Made by a program: the position numbers and the translations under genes | Assembly: GCA_017453605.1 (NCBI GenBank) | Contig: JAFTEP010000299.1 | Location: forward strand, 1-8,620 | Direction of reading: 5' to 3' | Length of the DNA stretch: 8,620 nt | From: Clostridia bacterium | Lineage (GTDB): Bacteria; Bacillota; Clostridia; Oscillospirales; SIG627 | Notes under the pieces: model-generated | Databases searched by the model: none | Told to the model about the DNA's origin: nothing | What the model saw: only the letters and a program-made list of their open reading frames with translations | Part shown: one piece after another, positions 1-6,987 of the stretch | How the letters are laid out: each line of letters begins with the position of its first letter | How positions within the stretch are numbered: the stretch's first letter is position 1

Positions 1-1514
1 AGAAACACCGGCTTCGTGCCCCGCCCGATAGTCCTGATGAAATCGCGGAAGCGGTTCGATATCGGGACGGTCGGATAGACGTGTACGTCGCCGAGCCCGA
101 TTATATACGGATTGAGGTCGCTCTCGTCGATAAGCGTCGAATCAGGGGCGTCCGGAGCTTCCTCTCCCCATCCGAACTCCCACTTTTCGGAGCCGGGATT
201 TGAAAAGCTTCCGACGCTCCTTTTCGCGTCCCATCTGCCGGAGGAGAGAAGGATCAGCCTCGAAGGGTCGAGACGCCTCATCTGCGGCAGATGTCCGACG
301 GCGAAATCGAAGACGTCTGAAGTTTTTGAAAGCTTGCTGCTTCTCATTTTGTCGCAGGGTCCGGCCTGCTCGTTGAAGATACCCCAGATACAGACCGAAA
401 CGTGGTTCCTGTCGCGCTTTATCATGTTGTCAAGATACGCCGCCATGTGTCGGTGCATTTCGGGGTAATCGGACATTCCCCAGGCGACGGCGCATTCCTC
501 GTAGACCATAAGGCCGATCTCGTCGCAGAAATCGAGAAGCTCCTCCGGCGGCATCTGAGTGAGGAACCTTATCGCCTTGAAGCCCATCGCCTTCGCGTGG
601 AGAAGGGCTTCTCTGTCGGAGTGGATATGCGCGCTTGAAAGCCATATCCTCTTTCCGTTGAGGATAAAAAAGCCGTTTTCGACACGCATGCTCTTGAAGC
701 CGAAGCGCGTTTCGGCGCGCTCCTCTCCCGCGGTCTTCACCCGGGCCGAGAGAGTGTACAGATTCGGATCGTCCGGCGACCAGAGACGGATCGAGTCAAA
801 CTGAATTTCCGCCTCAACGACTTCGCTCTCTCCGGCGCCGACCCGCGCCGACGCGCTTTTTGAAACGATCTCCGTTCCGCGCTCAAGGACGCGAAAATCG
901 ATCCCGGCGTTTTGAGCGCTCTCTCCGCGGTTTTTCAGAGTGAGAGCGACCTTGACGGATTTGTTTTCGGGATCCGGCAGAACGAACAGATCCTCTATCG
1001 CGCAAAGCGGCTTTTTAATAAGCCTCACCCTGCCGTTTATCCCGGTTTTTGATATGACCGTGTAATAGTTGTAGACCTGTCCGAAATTCGGTGCGGTCTT
1101 CATCGAGATCCCCTCCGGTCCGATCTTTCCGTGGACGGGACCGTAAACGCGGCAGGCGATAAGGTTTTCGCCCGGCTTCAGCGCCCGGGTGACGTCGAAG
1201 GAAAACTTTTCTTCGGAGTGGACGTGCTTTCCGACACGGATCCCGTTGACCCACGCCTCGCAGAGACAGACCGCCTGATCGAACGAGAGATATATCCCGT
1301 GATCGGGATCCGGCATCAGATCGGTGCGGAATTTTTTATAGAACCACAGCGGCGTGTCCGCTTTCGGGAAGAGATCCGCCGCGGTCGCCGGGAGAGAGGT
1401 CCCGACGCAGAGATCTTCTTCGCAGTGAGAATAATAGCTCTCAAGATCGGCGGCGTCTTCGGCCTCCGTGCGGACAAACCAATTATCGTTCAATTGCTGA
1501 GAAAACCGTTCCAT
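1..1514 (-). CDS. Glycoside hydrolase family 2 enzyme, N-terminal part (partial)
   Basis: The frame is open from an ATG at 1514 to the window edge, giving 504 codons of a longer protein. Residues about 1-175 look like the GH2 jelly-roll sugar-binding domain (AWVNGIRVGKHVHSEEKFSFDVT, GENLIACRV). Residues about 175-265 form the immunoglobulin-like domain, with LWSPDDPNLY at W245. The TIM barrel follows, with GFKSMRVENGFFILNGKRI leading into it. RDRNHVSVCIWGIFNEQ carries the family's general acid/base, Glu382, after Asn381. The last codons read KPVF, where GH2 enzymes usually continue into the strand bearing the nucleophile Glu, so the active site is cut by the window edge. GH2 enzymes hydrolyse beta-galactosides, beta-mannosides or beta-glucuronides. 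The substrate cannot be read here; beta-mannosidase is suggested only by the GH38 and isomerase neighbours. The usual SHYP-type signature after the barrel start is replaced by RFLTQMPPEELLDFCDE. There is no signal peptide, so it is probably cytoplasmic. The start is supported by a purine-rich stretch upstream, though no RBS is optimally spaced. It is transcribed divergently from the lacI-type gene. Confidence 0.9.
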   Translation of the reverse strand, partial: MERFSQQLNDNWFVRTEAEDAADLESYYSHCEEDLCVGTSLPATAADLFPKADTPLWFYKKFRTDLMPDPDHGIYLSFDQAVCLCEAWVNGIRVGKHVHSEEKFSFDVTRALKPGENLIACRVYGPVHGKIGPEGISMKTAPNFGQVYNYYTVISKTGINGRVRLIKKPLCAIEDLFVLPDPENKSVKVALTLKNRGESAQNAGIDFRVLERGTEIVSKSASARVGAGESEVVEAEIQFDSIRLWSPDDPNLYTLSARVKTAGEERAETRFGFKSMRVENGFFILNGKRIWLSSAHIHSDREALLHAKAMGFKAIRFLTQMPPEELLDFCDEIGLMVYEECAVAWGMSDYPEMHRHMAAYLDNMIKRDRNHVSVCIWGIFNEQAGPCDKMRSSKLSKTSDVFDFAVGHLPQMRRLDPSRLILLSSGRWDAKRSVGSFSNPGSEKWEFGWGEEAPDAPDSTLIDESDLNPYIIGLGDVHVYPTVPISNRFRDFIRTIGRGTKPVF

Positions 1515-1549
1515 TTTCCGTTTACCGTCCCTTTCGGCCGTCAGATCGC

Positions 1550-1563
1550 GTGTAACGATACAC
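1550..1563. promoter_or_regulatory. LacI-family operator, copy 1 (GH2 promoter)
   Basis: GTGTAACGATACAC is a 14-bp near-palindrome: half-sites GTGTAAC and GTGTATC differ at one position. It is centred on CG, the step where LacI-family hinge leucines intercalate. With three flanking bases (1547-1563) it is repeated exactly at 2702-2718. It covers about +2 to +15 of the predicted GH2 transcript, a classical repressor-blocking position. The binding protein is most likely the regulator encoded at 1723-2688; this is an inference from proximity and family. Confidence 0.8.
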
Positions 1564-1571
1564 ACAATAAT

Positions 1572-1600
1572 ATTATACCACGGATCGCGGGGCGTGTCAA
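1572..1600 (-). promoter_or_regulatory. Consensus sigma-A promoter for the GH2 gene
   Basis: On the minus strand, TTGACA (1600-1595) and TATAAT (1577-1572) both match the vegetative consensus exactly and are separated by 17 bp. A TGG just before the -10 gives an extended -10. A run of eight T (1611-1604) lies just upstream of the -35 and resembles an UP element. The predicted start is near 1566-1564, leaving a leader of about 50 nt before the ATG at 1514. Such a strong promoter needs repression, and the operator at 1550-1563 sits right at the start site. Confidence 0.9.
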
Positions 1601-1646
1601 TATAAAAAAAACGGCGTCGCGCTGAAGCGGGAAGAGAAAAATGTGA

Positions 1647-1675
1647 TTGACAAACGCCGATATGTTTGCTATAAT
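1647..1675 (+). promoter_or_regulatory. Consensus sigma-A promoter for the LacI-family regulator
   Basis: TTGACA (1647-1652) and TATAAT (1670-1675) match the consensus exactly with a 17-bp spacer, and TGC before the -10 makes it an extended -10. The predicted start is near 1681-1683, giving a leader of about 40 nt. The spacer carries an inverted repeat, CAAAC-N8-GTTTG (1651-1668), which could be a binding site but differs from the shared operator. No good Shine-Dalgarno sequence precedes the ATG at 1723, only the A-rich GAAAAGAA, so strong transcription may be balanced by weak translation. Confidence 0.88.
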
Positions 1676-1722
1676 CCCAAAAGAAGCAACAAAATCTTTA
1701 CCCAGACCCCCGAAAAGAACAG

Positions 1723-2688
1723 ATGTCAACGATAAAGCAAGTCGCTCAGCGCACGGGGCTTTCTGTCTCATGCGTCTCAAAATATCTCAATCACCCGGAT
1801 CAGGTCCTGCCGGAAACGAAAGCGAAGATCGACGAGGCGATAAAAGAGCTCGACTACCATCCCTCGCTCATCGCGCGCTCTCTCAGGAGCAGGAAGACCG
1901 GGATCATCGCCGTCGTCACGGAGAGCATCGTCAACCCCTTTTTCGCGGAGCTCTTCGAATATCTCAGACGCGCCTTCCAGAAGGCGGGCTGCAAGGCGAT
2001 CCTCCAGACCTTCTCCGAACGCGAGCCGACGGTCGATGATTTTTCATTTGCCGACGGAATAGTTATATGCTTTCCCGACGACGAGGGGATCGTCGAAAAG
2101 ATCGACGCGGTCAGCCGCCGCACGCCGAAAGTCCTGATCCACGGACACAGGATTGAAAAAATCAAAAACTGCGTCCTTTGCGATATCGGCGCGGGGAGCA
2201 GGCTTGCAGTGGAGCATCTTTTCAACAAAGGCTGCCGGAATTTTCTTCTGGTCTGCGGCTCCGACAACAGCTCCATGTCCGTCGAAAAGACCGGCGCGAT
2301 CTTAAACTATCTCAAAAGCACCGGTGAAAAGACCTTCTGCACGTCGGTCTTCGGTCCAAACGATCACTTCGGAGGCGAAGCGGCGGTGAACGGCATGACG
2401 GAGATCCTCGACAGGATCGACGGCGTCATCTGCGAGAGCGACGCGCTCGCCACGGGCGTCGTCAGCCGTCTCGTCTCGCTTGGATACTCGGTGCCGGACA
2501 GGATCAAGGTCGCGGGCTTCGACGACATCCCGATCGCTCACATGTTCCGTCCCGCCCTCACCACCGTGTCTATCCCGACCCGCGCGATGTGCGAGGAGGC
2601 GGTGAAGATGACCTCGTCCGTTCTTTCGGGCGAGGACAGACCTGTCGCGGTCTTCAGTCCGGAACTGATCGTCAGGGAGACGACCTGA
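1723..2688 (+). CDS. LacI-family transcriptional regulator
   Basis: A 321-residue protein, near the short end of the family's usual 320-350. Residues 3-22 form the LacI helix-turn-helix (TIKQVAQRTGLSVSCVSKYL). The hinge helix HPSLIARSL ends at Leu54, the position of the minor-groove intercalating leucine of PurR. Residues from about 60 form a periplasmic-binding-protein-like sensor domain: GIIAVVTESIVNPFF begins it, and GFDDIP at 265-270 followed by RPALTTVSIPTRAM is the family's signature near the C-terminal lobe. It should bind DNA as a dimer and release it when a sugar binds. Mannose or a mannoside is a plausible effector, judged only from the neighbouring genes. The ATG at 1723 fits the family's typical MxTIKxVA start exactly; the RBS is poor. 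It is divergent from the GH2 gene and lies 46 bp upstream of the esterase operon. Identical operator copies flank it on both sides. Confidence 0.95.
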   Translation: MSTIKQVAQRTGLSVSCVSKYLNHPDQVLPETKAKIDEAIKELDYHPSLIARSLRSRKTGIIAVVTESIVNPFFAELFEYLRRAFQKAGCKAILQTFSEREPTVDDFSFADGIVICFPDDEGIVEKIDAVSRRTPKVLIHGHRIEKIKNCVLCDIGAGSRLAVEHLFNKGCRNFLLVCGSDNSSMSVEKTGAILNYLKSTGEKTFCTSVFGPNDHFGGEAAVNGMTEILDRIDGVICESDALATGVVSRLVSLGYSVPDRIKVAGFDDIPIAHMFRPALTTVSIPTRAMCEEAVKMTSSVLSGEDRPVAVFSPELIVRETT

Positions 2689-2695
2689 TTTTTTT
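2672..2695 (+). terminator. Possible weak intrinsic terminator overlapping the regulator stop codon
   Basis: TCAGG (2672-2676) pairs with CCTGA (2684-2688) across a 7-nt loop and is followed directly by seven T (2689-2695). The stop codon TGA is the last part of the stem. The stem is only five base pairs, so termination would be leaky; readthrough into the esterase operon remains possible. Confidence 0.45.
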
Positions 2696-2704
2696 GATTT
2701 GCGC

Positions 2705-2718
2705 GTGTAACGATACAC
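2705..2718. promoter_or_regulatory. LacI-family operator, copy 2 (esterase operon)
   Basis: GTGTAACGATACAC is identical to copy 1, including the three bases CGC on its left (2702-2704). It lies between the regulator's stop codon and the Shine-Dalgarno sequence of the esterase gene, only two bases before the latter. No recognisable -35/-10 pair could be found around it. It may repress an atypical promoter here or act as a roadblock to transcripts coming from the regulator gene. Confidence 0.78.
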
Positions 2719-2720
2719 CG

Positions 2721-2726
2721 AAAGGA
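2721..2726 (+). promoter_or_regulatory. Shine-Dalgarno sequence of the esterase gene
   Basis: AAAGGA lies 8 nt before the ATG at 2735 and fixes that start. It directly adjoins the operator, so a repressor bound to the DNA would sit at the very front of the coding unit. Confidence 0.75.
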
Positions 2727-2734
2727 TCTTTACA

Positions 2735-3526
2735 ATGATAAAACTTAAAGATATCGACGTTTATCTCATCGCCGGGCAGTCTAACGCCGTCGGCTGCAGC
2801 GACCTGTCCACTCTGCCGGAAGACTTCGTCCCGGAGGTGTTCGACCGGGTCGTTATCTATCAGGAGGGCAACTTCTGCCCCGACTTTTACGCGAAGCCGG
2901 TCAGGGGAGTAAAACTCGGGATGGGCTGCAAGACCGACCAGATGGGGATAGAATACGGCATAGCGAAATATCTCCAGGAACACTCTGAAAACGACTGCGC
3001 CCTCATCCGCTACGCCATGGGAGGGAGCAACCTCTATCACGACTGGATGCCGAGGTTCTTGTGGGAAGCCGAGCCGCGCTTTATCGGTCAGCACGGTTTC
3101 AGCTTCAAATGCTGGGCCGAGACCGTCGAAAACGGGCTTAACTGCCTGATGAACGAAGGCTGTATGCCCCGCATAAAAGCTCTCGCCTGGATGCAGGGCG
3201 AGTCCGACGCCGCAAGGAGCGCCGAAAGGGCGGGGGAGTACTTGAAAAATCTGTCTGACCTCGTGTTCTCCATGCGCGTCCAGCTGAGGCTGCCGTCTCT
3301 TCCGGTCGCCGTCGGCGAGATCGCCACTCACGCGCCCGCCGCTCCCTGGTCGGACGAAGTCAGAGCCGCGCAGAAAGCCTTCGCCGAGAGCGACAAGAAC
3401 GCCGCTTTCGTTTCCACGAAAGATATCCCCGTAGGCCGGGACGGCCTCCATTTCGACGCGCCGGAGGCGGTAAGGCTCGGACTTCGTTTCGGCGAAACCC
3501 TGCTCTCGCTCGCGGCCGGCAATTAA
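2735..3526 (+). CDS. SASA/SGNH-type carbohydrate esterase (sialate O-acetylesterase-like)
   Basis: A 263-residue single-domain protein with the signatures of the SASA domain (sialate O-acetylesterase and CE6-like deacetylases). GQSN at 14-17 holds the nucleophile Ser16. WMQGESD at 152-158 is the conserved central block. DGLHFD at 236-241 gives the Asp236-x-x-His239 catalytic pair. The reaction is removal of O-acetyl groups from a sugar. The name of the domain does not prove that sialic acid is the substrate; acetylated mannosides, glucomannan or xylan fragments are equally possible, and mannosides fit the next two genes better. There is no signal peptide or membrane segment, so it should act on imported oligosaccharides. 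It is the first gene of a four-gene plus-strand series, with a good AAAGGA ribosome site and an operator immediately upstream; the next gene starts 46 bp after its stop. Confidence 0.88.
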   Translation: MIKLKDIDVYLIAGQSNAVGCSDLSTLPEDFVPEVFDRVVIYQEGNFCPDFYAKPVRGVKLGMGCKTDQMGIEYGIAKYLQEHSENDCALIRYAMGGSNLYHDWMPRFLWEAEPRFIGQHGFSFKCWAETVENGLNCLMNEGCMPRIKALAWMQGESDAARSAERAGEYLKNLSDLVFSMRVQLRLPSLPVAVGEIATHAPAAPWSDEVRAAQKAFAESDKNAAFVSTKDIPVGRDGLHFDAPEAVRLGLRFGETLLSLAAGN

Positions 3527-3555
3527 CTGTCCCCGATATTTCCCCGACAGTTTTT
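3525..3555 (+). other. Inverted repeat plus T-run between esterase and mannosidase genes
   Basis: AACTGTC (3525-3531) pairs with GACAGTT (3546-3552) over a 14-nt loop; the T-run 3551-3555 overlaps the end of the stem. It starts inside the esterase stop codon. The large loop and weak stem make it at best an attenuator or an RNA-processing or stability element that could set different expression of the genes on either side. Confidence 0.4.
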
Positions 3556-3572
3556 GAAAGGTAGCTTCGTAT

Positions 3573-6242
3573 ATGAAAAAGATCGTCGCTTTCGTAACGA
3601 ATCACGGCCACATGGACATCGAGTGGTATCAGCCGCTCGACAATTTCCGCTGGTGGATGACCGAGGCCGTCGAGATCCTGATGCGCCTGAGAGAAGAGGG
3701 CTCGAAGCAGTCCTATATCTTCGACGGCGCGTTCTACCCAGTAGAAGAGGTTCTGGAAGTCCACCCGGAATACGAAGAGAAGATCCGCGCTCTGATCCGG
3801 GACGGCGCTCTCGCAGTTGGTCCTTTCTACACTCAGTTCGACGAGTTTTTAAACTCCGGAGAGACGCTGATCGAAAACTGTCTCTGGGGCGACCGCCGCT
3901 CGAAAGCCTTCGGCGGCGTGATGAAGGCGGGTTATCTGCCGGACAATTTCGGCCACCCGTCGCAGCTCCCGCAGATCTTGAAGGATTTCGGGATCGACGA
4001 TCTTCTTTTCACCCGCGGAATGCCGCAGACCGAAAGCGGCAAAAAGGAGTTCTTCTTCGTCGGAGACGACGGGAGCAAAATTTTCGGCGTCAACTTCGCC
4101 TATTACGCGACGTTCAGCATCTATTCAAACAACGATCCTCTTCCCGGACTCCCACTCATCGTCCCCGGAAGCGCAAAATGTCTTTCGGATTATCAGACCA
4201 TCCGCGAGATCTCCGAGCATAAAGACCATAAAAAGATCGCCGAAGAGCTCATAAAAAACGTCCTCGAAAACGCGAAGTTCTACCCCTCGGGGATCGTTCC
4301 AGTCTTCACGGGCTGCGATCACTGTCCGCCTCAGGAGGGCATCCTCGAGACCCTGGAGCTCGCAAACTCCATGCAGGATGAGATCGAATTCGTTTTCGGC
4401 GACGGCAACGGCTATTCGAAGCTTCTCAGGGAGAATTTCAGCGACAAGGCTGATCCTTTCCGGGGCGACCTTCTCGGTTTGAAGACAGACTATCTCCTTC
4501 TGGGCGCCATGAGCTCCCGCAACTATTTAAAACGCCGTCACGACCGCTGCGAGCGCCTCGTTTTCGACTACGCGCTTCCCGCCCACGCTCTTGCAGAGAT
4601 CTTCGGGATCTCTCAGCCCGAAACGATGCTCGGCGACGCCGTCAAAAAGCTTCTTATCAACAGCACTCACGACACCATCCACGGCTCGAGCGTAGACGAC
4701 GTCCACGTCGAGCAGGAGTACCGGTACAGCTCAATAGAACAAAACGCCGGATGGACGCTCCACGACGCTCTTGAAAAGATCGGGCGCCGGATGAGCGCTC
4801 CGGCAAAAGACCTTGACGGCTCGATCGTCGTTTTCAGCCCCGTCGGAACAAAAAACGGCGTCTGCGAGGCGTATATCACCACGTTCAAAAAGAACGTTTC
4901 CGTCTTCGACTCGCACGGAAGAAAAGTCCCGAGCGAGATCATCCCCAACGAGCCGATGGAATACAACGTCAACGGAGATCCCGCGCTCACCGCGAGTCTG
5001 TCCGACGACGTGCGCAGGGTGCGTTTTTCGGTCTCCGGCGGCGATACCGCCGAGCAGTACGGTTATTCGCTCTCGGGAGACGAGGTCACAGTTAGGGACT
5101 TTGACGGACGCGAGATCGAAAACGAGTTTTTCACGGTGAAGTTTATAAACAACACCGTCAGCGTTCTCGACAAAGAGTCCGGCGCGGTATACGACGGACT
5201 CAATCAGCTCGCCGAAGCGGCTGACGACGGGGATATCTGGGATTACTCCGAGCCCTGGACCGAACAGAAGACCTATTCTCAGGCGGATTTTCCCGCTGAA
5301 AAGGTCTCCGTCACAAAGGGGGAGCTTTCAAGCACTCTGAGCTACTCCTTCACGATGCTCCTGCCCGAGGGGATAAAAAACGGTCGCCGCTCAGAAACGC
5401 TTCTGCCCTCGCCGATCAGTTTTCAGGTGACGCTTTATAAAAACATAAGGCGCGTAGACGTGGCTTTGAAGATCCTCAACCGCTCCCGCGATCACTGCGT
5501 CCGCTTGAGGATACCGGGCGCGAAAAGCGAGAACGGAGTCGTTTCGGGAGGTCTCTTCACCGTCCGTCAGCTCGATCCGTCGAGATATCTCGACTGCGAG
5601 AACCTCAAGACCGCCTCCGACAGAGAGATGCCGTTCAGGGACTTTTTATGCTTCGGTGACCCGGACAAAACTCTCGTCACCGCCGTGAAGGGGCTCTACA
5701 CCTACGAATACAAAAACGGCGCAGTCGAGATCCCGCTTTTCAGAAGCGTCGGCAGGATGACAAAGCCCAACATGAAGGGCAGAAAGTCCGGCAGGTTCGC
5801 CAGCAGCGTCAGGATCGAGGGCGCCCAGTGCCTGCGCGAACTCGACTTCGAGTTCTCATTCGTTCCTCTCGCTCCCGGCGAGAAGCTGAGTTCCTGCCTT
5901 GAAAGAGTCGACTCCTTTTTAAGACCGCCCCTCGCGCACACGATGCGTCATACCTACGGCGGCGATCTTCCCGCCGCGATAAGCCCGGTCGAGATCGAAA
6001 AGCCCCAGAGCGTTCTCGTCTCCGCTTTCAGAAAGTCTATCGACTGTGACGGCGCGATCCTCAGGATCTATGAAACTTTAGGCGAAAGCGCCGAAGTCAG
6101 ACTGAAAAGTAAGTATTTCAGCGGGTTTTTCGTCACGACGATGAACGAAGACAGCCTTGCTCCGCTGATAAAAGACCCCGACGACTCTGTCACGCTGTCC
6201 GTCGGACCTCACAAGATAATGACCGTTATGATGAAACGGTAA
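3573..6242 (+). CDS. Glycoside hydrolase family 38 alpha-mannosidase
   Basis: An 889-residue protein, close to the length of E. coli MngB (877). The N-terminal GH38 domain opens with NHGHMDIEWYQP, where His13 and Asp15 match the first two zinc ligands. GYLPDNFGHPSQLPQIL carries the expected nucleophile Asp124. NSTHDTIHGSS supplies a third zinc ligand at His366 with Asp367, in the place of the family's HHDxITGT block. The rest, from about 400 on, is the beta-rich C-terminal part typical of GH38. The enzyme should be a retaining, metal-dependent alpha-mannosidase releasing mannose from alpha-mannosides. Candidate substrates are N-glycan or yeast-mannan fragments, or mannosylglycerate-like compounds; the sequence does not decide. 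No signal peptide is present, so it is cytoplasmic. GAAAGG at 3556-3561 serves as ribosome site, 11 nt before the ATG. The next gene, a mannose/lyxose isomerase, follows after 28 bp, which supports free mannose as the product. Confidence 0.95.
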   Translation: MKKIVAFVTNHGHMDIEWYQPLDNFRWWMTEAVEILMRLREEGSKQSYIFDGAFYPVEEVLEVHPEYEEKIRALIRDGALAVGPFYTQFDEFLNSGETLIENCLWGDRRSKAFGGVMKAGYLPDNFGHPSQLPQILKDFGIDDLLFTRGMPQTESGKKEFFFVGDDGSKIFGVNFAYYATFSIYSNNDPLPGLPLIVPGSAKCLSDYQTIREISEHKDHKKIAEELIKNVLENAKFYPSGIVPVFTGCDHCPPQEGILETLELANSMQDEIEFVFGDGNGYSKLLRENFSDKADPFRGDLLGLKTDYLLLGAMSSRNYLKRRHDRCERLVFDYALPAHALAEIFGISQPETMLGDAVKKLLINSTHDTIHGSSVDDVHVEQEYRYSSIEQNAGWTLHDALEKIGRRMSAPAKDLDGSIVVFSPVGTKNGVCEAYITTFKKNVSVFDSHGRKVPSEIIPNEPMEYNVNGDPALTASLSDDVRRVRFSVSGGDTAEQYGYSLSGDEVTVRDFDGREIENEFFTVKFINNTVSVLDKESGAVYDGLNQLAEAADDGDIWDYSEPWTEQKTYSQADFPAEKVSVTKGELSSTLSYSFTMLLPEGIKNGRRSETLLPSPISFQVTLYKNIRRVDVALKILNRSRDHCVRLRIPGAKSENGVVSGGLFTVRQLDPSRYLDCENLKTASDREMPFRDFLCFGDPDKTLVTAVKGLYTYEYKNGAVEIPLFRSVGRMTKPNMKGRKSGRFASSVRIEGAQCLRELDFEFSFVPLAPGEKLSSCLERVDSFLRPPLAHTMRHTYGGDLPAAISPVEIEKPQSVLVSAFRKSIDCDGAILRIYETLGESAEVRLKSKYFSGFFVTTMNEDSLAPLIKDPDDSVTLSVGPHKIMTVMMKR

Positions 6243-6270
6243 AATATAAACAGCAGAAAGAGGGTTAAAA

Positions 6271-6957
6271 ATGAAAAGATCCGAGATCAATTCCATCATG
6301 CGCGGCGCGGTGGACTTCATGAAAGAACACCGCGTGTTCCTGCCTCCGTTCGCTTTCTGGGGACCGGATGAGTGGGAGACCAAAAACAGCGAGTACGACG
6401 AGATCAGAGACAATATGCTCGGTTGGGACATCACCGATTTCGGAAGCGGAGACTATTATAAAGTCGGGCTTCTGATGTTCACCGTCAGGAACGGGAACTT
6501 CACCGACAAGAAGTATCTCAAGCCCTACGCGGAAAAACTCCTCATCGTCGAGGAAAACCAGATCACTCCCTTCCATTTCCACTGGAGCAAGATGGAGGAC
6601 ATCATCAACCGCGGCGGCGGAAACCTTCTCGTGCAGGTCTACAATTCGACTCCCGACGAAAAACTTGACAAAGAAAATCCCGTCAGCGTGAATTCCGACG
6701 GCAGGAGATACTCTGTTCCCGCCGGAAGCGTCGTGCGGCTTACCCCCGGCGAGAGCATAACGCTCTATCCCGGGATGTATCACAAGTTCTGGGGTGAAGA
6801 GGGAAAGGGAAAGATCCTTCTCGGCGAGGTGTCGAAAGTCAACGACGACCGGGTCGACAACCGCTTTCTTGAAAAGACAGGGCGCTTCCCCGAGATCGAC
6901 GAGGACGAAAAGCCGTTCTATCTTCTGGGCAACGAATATCCCGCGGCAAAAAACTGA
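6271..6957 (+). CDS. D-lyxose isomerase family (D-lyxose/D-mannose ketol-isomerase)
   Basis: A 228-residue protein, the same length class as characterised D-lyxose isomerases of Providencia stuartii and E. coli O157. It has a cupin fold with likely metal ligands His102 and His104 (FHFHW), Glu109 (KMED) and His171 (GMYHKFW). The C-terminal block EVSKVNDDRVDNRFLEKTGRFPEIDEDE is characteristic of this family. The enzymes interconvert D-lyxose and D-xylulose and also D-mannose and D-fructose, using Mn2+ or a similar metal. Just after an alpha-mannosidase gene, mannose to fructose is the likely physiological reaction, giving entry to glycolysis through a fructokinase encoded elsewhere. It lies 28 bp after the mannosidase gene, with GAAAGAGGG as ribosome site, and 30 bp before the next gene; all are in the same direction. 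It is cytoplasmic. Confidence 0.92.
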   Translation: MKRSEINSIMRGAVDFMKEHRVFLPPFAFWGPDEWETKNSEYDEIRDNMLGWDITDFGSGDYYKVGLLMFTVRNGNFTDKKYLKPYAEKLLIVEENQITPFHFHWSKMEDIINRGGGNLLVQVYNSTPDEKLDKENPVSVNSDGRRYSVPAGSVVRLTPGESITLYPGMYHKFWGEEGKGKILLGEVSKVNDDRVDNRFLEKTGRFPEIDEDEKPFYLLGNEYPAAKN

Positions 6958-6987
6958 AAACTTGAAAAATCATAAAGGGGAAAAGAT

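Larger units (their letters stand above)
1547..2718. repeat. 17-nt direct repeat flanking the regulator gene
   Basis: CGCGTGTAACGATACAC occurs identically at 1547-1563 and 2702-2718, in the same orientation, 1155 bp apart. The coordinates span both copies and the gene between them. The identity of both the palindrome and its left flank suggests selection as a regulator site rather than chance; DNA looping between the copies is possible but not shown. Confidence 0.85.

Noticed and set aside
1060..1065. GTGTAA half-site inside the GH2 gene as a third operator
   Set aside because: The second half and the central CG are missing, so chance is enough to explain it.
1131..1625. Plus-strand open frame of 164 codons opposite the GH2 gene
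   Set aside because: The minus strand here encodes the well-conserved GH2 sugar-binding domain, and this frame would run through the divergent promoter and operator.
2672..3451. Long open frame on the minus strand opposite the esterase gene (259 codons)
   Set aside because: It is antisense to a gene with clear catalytic motifs, has no recognisable domain, and reflects GC-rich codon bias.
3554..4222. Plus-strand frame overlapping the start of the mannosidase gene
   Set aside because: It lies out of frame within the GH38 catalytic domain and encodes an arginine-rich product typical of a frame shadow.
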